A stretch of 64,000 bases of DNA, from NCBI GenBank assembly GCA_033439795.1, contig JAUTDP010000009.1, positions 992,001 through 1,056,000 of the forward strand, written 5' to 3'. The translations under genes and the position numbers were made by a program. Origin of the DNA: Sordaria brevicollis (taxonomy: Eukaryota; Ascomycota; Sordariomycetes; Sordariales; Sordariaceae). Positions 59,075-64,000 of the stretch are shown in pieces (within the stretch, counting starts at the first letter, position 1; each line of letters begins with the position of its first letter). Under the pieces are notes generated by a model, which was given only the letters and a program-made list of their open reading frames with translations, was not told where the DNA came from and did no database searches.

Positions 59075-61924
59075 GTGAGCTAGAGTCTCCGGGGTCTCGG
59101 GGATAGTATTCGATGGGTATGACAAAGTGTCAGAGTTAAGGTAAGCAAAGTCTCGTGACTGAGCCAGGATGGGCCAATTCGACTGGCTTTCTTTGGTGGT
59201 GATGGTTCTGGGGTGAGACTGTCGGCCAGCTTGTGGAAAGCTTGAATGCTGATGCTCAATCGACGTTGCTGTTGTCTTGCTTGTTTGTCGTGGGTTGTGG
59301 TAACTTTCCACTTGAGACTGGTGGGGTACCGGCAGGGCAGTAGGGAGATCACCGTGTCGGGGTTGGCTTGACGGCGACGGGGGATGCTCCTCAAACTGCT
59401 GCGACGACTGCCTCGTGGTTTGTCCACCAAGGTGGGTTAACACGGCTTGCTTGTGCACTTGGACACTTTTGGTTGCGTGTCGGAGAGACAAGAGGGGGAT
59501 GTCTGTCTGTCAGGGGCACTTGTGCTTGGGAACTGAAGCCGGACTGTGATGGAGGTTTCTCAATTCGATATCGATGGAAAAAGGAGGAAAGGAAGGAGAG
59601 CAGAAAGAAGCTGGCCGATGGGAGTCTTCGCCGATATTTCACTTGGACCAACAATGCAATAGCAACAAGATGACCAGTGGTTAGACGGGCAGGAGGGCGC
59701 AGCGAAGACATGGGGAGGAACGGCCGTCGCGGTCTACTGCTTTGGGACTAGCGCAATTTGGGGTAGCTACTTTATACTCTTCTTTTCTTGTGACAGCGAG
59801 CCGCATCGCAGCTGCGTCCAGTATAAGAGGACCGTCCTCCCCCGTTGAAGAGTTGTTGAATGGGCTAGCTTGATGTTTTGAAAACCGGCTTCTATAGAGA
59901 AGGCGACCAGATCTGTAGCACTTTCATCTGATTTTGAAGAGTCTTCTTTGCCATGTGTTGGCACTTGATGTTATCCACGGCCTCATCAAGCCTACAAAAT
60001 ATTGCCTCGGCTGGGGTGCCCTCAACCCGACAAGGGGGTTGACGCACCGGCCTGCATGGTCCAACACGGCGAGCGATTCTAGGTGGGTGCGACGTTGACT
60101 GGCTCCACTCGAAGCAACCCTTTCAAATGTTGCAGAGAGGGCTGGCAACTCAAACTGTGGCCTCGTGAAGACATGATGAAGAGAACGTCTCTCGTTCGTC
60201 GCATTCGTCTGACATACGGTGTGTGTGTGTCGGTTGTACCACAAGCATATTGTCGGTTTCGAATGATTGTATGCCTAAATTATGTGGGTGCCATGTCTGG
60301 TATGAGTCAATCGAGCCTTGTTTCCAAGGTGGCCGCGCAACTGGAACTGCGGAGGATTTCAGCGTGGTTGATTGATGTGATGCTGATGCTGTTGCTTTTG
60401 AAAGGTGTTTGAGAAATGGAAATACGACAGCTCCTTGCTTATCCTCGGCTTCTTATATCTTTAATATGCTATCAAGAGTGAGTTCAGATGGATCTTCCAT
60501 CCCATTGACAAAGGTTGGCTTTTGGTACAGCCCCTCCATGCCTTGAGTTTACCAATACCGTTGTTCAATGCTTTTGAGTCTAGACGAGATCTTGATATAC
60601 CTGTTGTTGACGTTTCACACCGACTTCAACCAGGCTACCTACCTGCCTCACGAGGCATTTCCCGAGGTTGAACTCTTCAGATTTCCATCTCAATTTCCAA
60701 TCCGAACCATTTGACTTTTTCGTCCCATCTCCCGTCCCATCTCTCGGCTCGTGCCTGGAGAGTGGGTTCGGTGGGGAAGCAAGCGGTCCGCCAAGCCAAG
60801 TGGAAGCCAGGCTTCGCTCTTATTCCTCTTTGCTGATTGGTCGGTTCATCCAACCTTTGAGCTTGCTTTCAGATGCTGGGTTCTTTTCTGTCCAGGGCCT
60901 CCCTCCCTCGCTGGAGCAATTGAGTCAATCGCAAACCCCTGCACCCTTTTCCTTTCGAAGCCGCTGCCGAACATCCTTCTTCTTTTCGTTTTCTCCCATC
61001 TCCAACTGAATATCAACGGCGACTTTCACTGTTTCTAGCCAACCAGATGACACAATTGCTTTCGGAAACAGAAAGCTTGTATCGATGACTCTTCAGCAGT
61101 CTTACCCGCCAATTGCCGTAATATGCCAATTCCAATCAATACGACGCCCATCCATGGGAATCGGGGAATTGGGGGAGGGAAATTGTGAATTGGGCTGTGT
61201 CCGTAAACTCGCATACGACTTCTCCCACACCACCACACAGAAACCAGCGTGTGGTGGCTGTGTGTGTAAATTCGCAGGACTCCCTCCCACTCCGGAAGAT
61301 GAGGATGTCGAGAAGAAGGCCGCCTCGTATAACAGGCACTGATAACAATAGCAAGCCACCGCTAATTACAGAGTACCGCCCAATGGTCACGAGGCTGACA
61401 AAAGGCTTCGACTTCATTGCAATGCAATGTTGAACCGCCTTTCAATCTGCCACCTGATGTGTGGTGAGAATTATTTGCACTCACTTGCCCTGCGAGGCAA
61501 GCCAGCCAGGCCAACATCGCCTGCGAGGCACTCACTTCATTCCATCCGTGCCAGTAGCTAGGTGTAGAAAGGCCATGTTCCTATGTCGCAGTAATGGATA
61601 TTTACGTCGTATGTAATATTGGCTACTTGAAGTAAGCTGAACTTCTAATGTCCTTCTTGGGACAAAGTATAAAACTCAAAAGATGTGCCTGCCTTCTTTG
61701 AAACATGGTCGTAAACCTAGTTTTGTTAGGTTGAAGATTGTTCCTATGCTCGACTGACCCGCGCGAGCGACCCTTTATATAAAAACTTTGTTACTCCATT
61801 ACTCCAACTCTGAGTTTCGTTCACCGAATCCGCCGATGATAATCGTTCTAATCAGATGCCATGAAAAGATCAACCAAACCACATTCCTTTAGAAATAAAC
61901 CCCAAAAGAAAATCCACCAGACCA
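59075..61924. other. Intergenic with leader sequences
   Basis: The left part to 59491 continues the open frame of the preceding gene and may be coding or leader. The rest has short open frames on both strands and no supported gene. The right end should hold the 3' untranslated region of the next gene. Confidence 0.45.
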
Positions 61925-63981
61925 TTAAGCAAGCAAAGGAATCCCTGAAAAATTCCTGTTCCGAACATCCTCCCCACCAACCTCCTCCTCCCCAAAGCTA
62001 TCAATAACATCACCTTCATTCCTCAAAACACACATCCCCCCAACCCCGAGAGCAATACACAACACTGAAAGCAGCGGCATATGATAGTACCCGATAACCC
62101 TCCCAACATCCAGGACAAGAGAAAGAGCAAACGTCGATGATTTCTTGGTATTCTCAGGGGCGTCTGAAGAAGAAGAAGAGGAAGAGCCCAAGGTGAAGAA
62201 GAAAAGCAAAAGCAGCAAAATGAGATAACGCGCTAGTGCGAGGCAGGGGAGGTTTGAGAGAAAGTTAAGTGATTTCGTGGAGTTGAGGATGAGGGAGAAT
62301 GTTGTTGTCGAAGTGGTGCGTTTACCCTTACTGGGTGATGATGGGATTCTGGGGAGGTAATGGTTGTGATGTTTGTGGTCGCCAAGTGGTGGCCTTGGAC
62401 TTGGGAGGCCTTCATCCTTTGTGGTTAAGGAGGAGAGCGGGTTGTGAAGCTCGTGGGAAGGGCGAGTGAATGTGGGTTTTGAACTGGCCTGGTGGTGAGA
62501 CGAGACGTCGCGTGGTTGTGATGACGCCGCAAGCGTCTGATTACTCGTGGATCCGGCGTAGCTGCTGCCACCGCCGCCGTAGGTGCCGAAAAAGTTGGGA
62601 AAGTTGGGGCTGGATCCCCAAGCATTGGGTCCGAGATATGACGGCGATGTGCACAGTAGTCCGTTGCCGAAGCCTTGCCCGGTTGGTATTGTCGATATGC
62701 CAGACACCAAACTGGGAGCGGAAGGCATCATGGTACCGTAGTACCATAACACGAGTGGCCATGAAGCTTTCTCGCACGGTCCGCACGCTTCATTTGCACA
62801 CTTTGTACAGTTCTGTGCTTGAGGTCCTGGGAAAGACCCGCAACATCCGCATCTGCTCAGGAGTCTCTCGTTGAAGAAGAGTTCGTGCTGGGTTCTGTAA
62901 TGATCAAGAAGCGAAAGGTGGCTCTGAAAGCGTGCCTCGCATTTATGTAAGTCGCTATATGTAAGATCAAAGTTCCATGGGTCGATGGCTCCTCGTTGAC
63001 ATTCCCATACGGGCCTGTTACTGGCCAGGTCGCGAGTGAGCCACCCGAGTGGCTTCTCTACATCGCCAACTGAAGATGGTGGCGAGGACAGCATTGGAGA
63101 AACGGGATACGAGGTGGTGAATGGCGTGTGTAAAGGATTCGAGTTAAGCGGGGCAGGGACAGCATATTGAGGGTTGTAGGATGGATTATAGGTTTGGTTA
63201 TTGCTTGTAGGGGCGGCTTGGCTGGACAAGAGGAGACCTTGCCTGGTATTGTTGACCAGCGTTGGACTGTCGAGCTCAAGCTCAATTTCGTCCGGTAATT
63301 GTTCATGTATGTTGATGATCGGCTGGGTAGGACAGCCGATTGTGTGGCCGCCGACACCGAGAAGCTCGTTCGGATCCTGGACTGGCGAATATGGAACCGA
63401 TGGTGTCATGGGAATATGGAGACTTGGTGAACTTGATAAGGTTACTGACAGTCTTGACCGTCTGTATGCTTGATAGTTGGCTTCCAGTTCGGTTGAATCG
63501 AAATGGGTACACTGGCAATTGACAAACTAAAGTTAGTGACCCTCTACCATTCACTACATCTTTGTTGGTAGATGGGACAACGTACTTTCACTCTACGCTC
63601 GTGACATTCTTTGCAAGCTTTAACATACTTCCGCATGAAAGCCGTTCTTAACCTCTGAGGTTCGTCTAAACCATGTGTGCGATGGCCTCGTTTCCTGCTG
63701 CGCCCGCTATCTTCAACTCCTCCGTCAGAGCCCTGTGTCGACGATGGGGCGGTACTGCCGACTGAACCGGCGCGAGATCTAGGTCGTCTGGACATTGGAA
63801 TCTCGAGGTATGGACTTTGTCCGGCGGTGTCCTGTCTTTCTCGTTCTCGCTGCCGCAGAGCTTCGCCGAGTCGCCGTCCAGGACGCTTCCATTCTTCTTC
63901 GACATCTCGCATCTGGTTATAGGCCCTTTGCATCTCTTCGCTTAGGATTGGTCTTCGTACTTCTGGGCCCTGGCCAGGCAT
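61925..63981 (-). CDS. Half zinc-cluster protein with C-terminal membrane segments (5' end may lie outside the window)
   Basis: Exons 63981-63586 and 63511-61925 join in phase 0 over a 74-nt intron (GTACGT, CACTAACTT, TGCCAG), giving at least 660 residues. The frame is open to the window edge, so the start MPGQGPEVRRPILSEE is tentative. Splicing completes KACKECHERRVKC, a CxxCx6C motif with the same spacing as the neighbour at 56.7 kb and preceded by a similar RG-T...MR stretch. Later come a Cys/His region (ECQRGAIDPW, then HKCEARFQSHLSLLDHYRTQ) like a divergent C2H2 finger, and a second Cys cluster (RCGCCGSFPG, CTKCANEACGPCEK). The C-terminal fifth has hydrophobic segments (ARYLILLLLLFFFTLG and PLLSVLCIALGVGGMCVL) around a Ser run. 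DNA binding and membrane location are both inferred. Function unknown. Confidence 0.78.
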
Positions 63982-64000
63982 GGCTGAAGGGCTTCTGGAC

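Noticed and set aside
61230..61275. Imperfect hairpin of CACACCACCACACAG and CGTGTGGTGGCTGTGTG
   Set aside because: Simple CA/TG-rich sequence; no terminator or element context.

Overview
The window is nuclear DNA of a filamentous ascomycete, most likely a Sordariales fungus close to Neurospora. Genes have short introns with GTRNGY donors, CTAAC/CTGAC branch sites and YAG acceptors. A full-length RRG-1/Ssk1-type response regulator is present. Two blocks of repeat DNA carry the signature of repeat-induced point mutation (RIP), namely loss of CpA and/or TpG in favour of TpA.

Layout: (i) 1-4.1 kb, a minus-strand gene for a P-loop ATPase with an FG-rich N-terminal half. (ii) About 4.18-15.89 kb, an AT-rich, gene-free RIP island bracketed by a perfect 34-bp inverted repeat. 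It holds at least four roughly 400-bp terminal-inverted-repeat elements, a long palindrome, a C-free purine-rich stretch and a larger degenerate element. (iii) 15.9-18.9 kb, intergenic, with a 312-bp MITE. (iv) 18.9-28.7 kb, rrg-1, a mitochondrial ribosomal protein (mS45/Bot1 type) and an unknown Ser/Pro-rich protein. (v) 28.7-46.8 kb, sparse genes: a MARVEL-like four-helix membrane protein, a 78-residue Cys-rich protein that needs splicing to be seen, a tyrosine phosphatase with a 940-nt intron, and the tRNA wobble adenosine deaminase catalytic subunit. (vi) 46.83-52.45 kb, a complete Copia-type LTR retrotransposon with 188-bp LTRs and a 5-bp target duplication, mutated almost only on one strand. 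(vii) 53.3-55.1 kb, a tandem pair of three-exon genes for small secreted six-cysteine proteins. (viii) 56.7-64 kb, two minus-strand genes that share a half zinc-cluster motif and both carry C-terminal hydrophobic segments; the last may start beyond the window.

No operon-like organisation is expected or seen. The pairs that appear related by descent are the two secreted proteins and the two zinc-motif/membrane proteins. Three reading-frame breaks (one in rrg-1, two in the 56.7-kb gene) lie in or beside short C/G runs and are each repaired by one added base. They look like sequencing undercalls rather than dead genes.

All assignments come from reading the sequence. No database search or dinucleotide computation was run.
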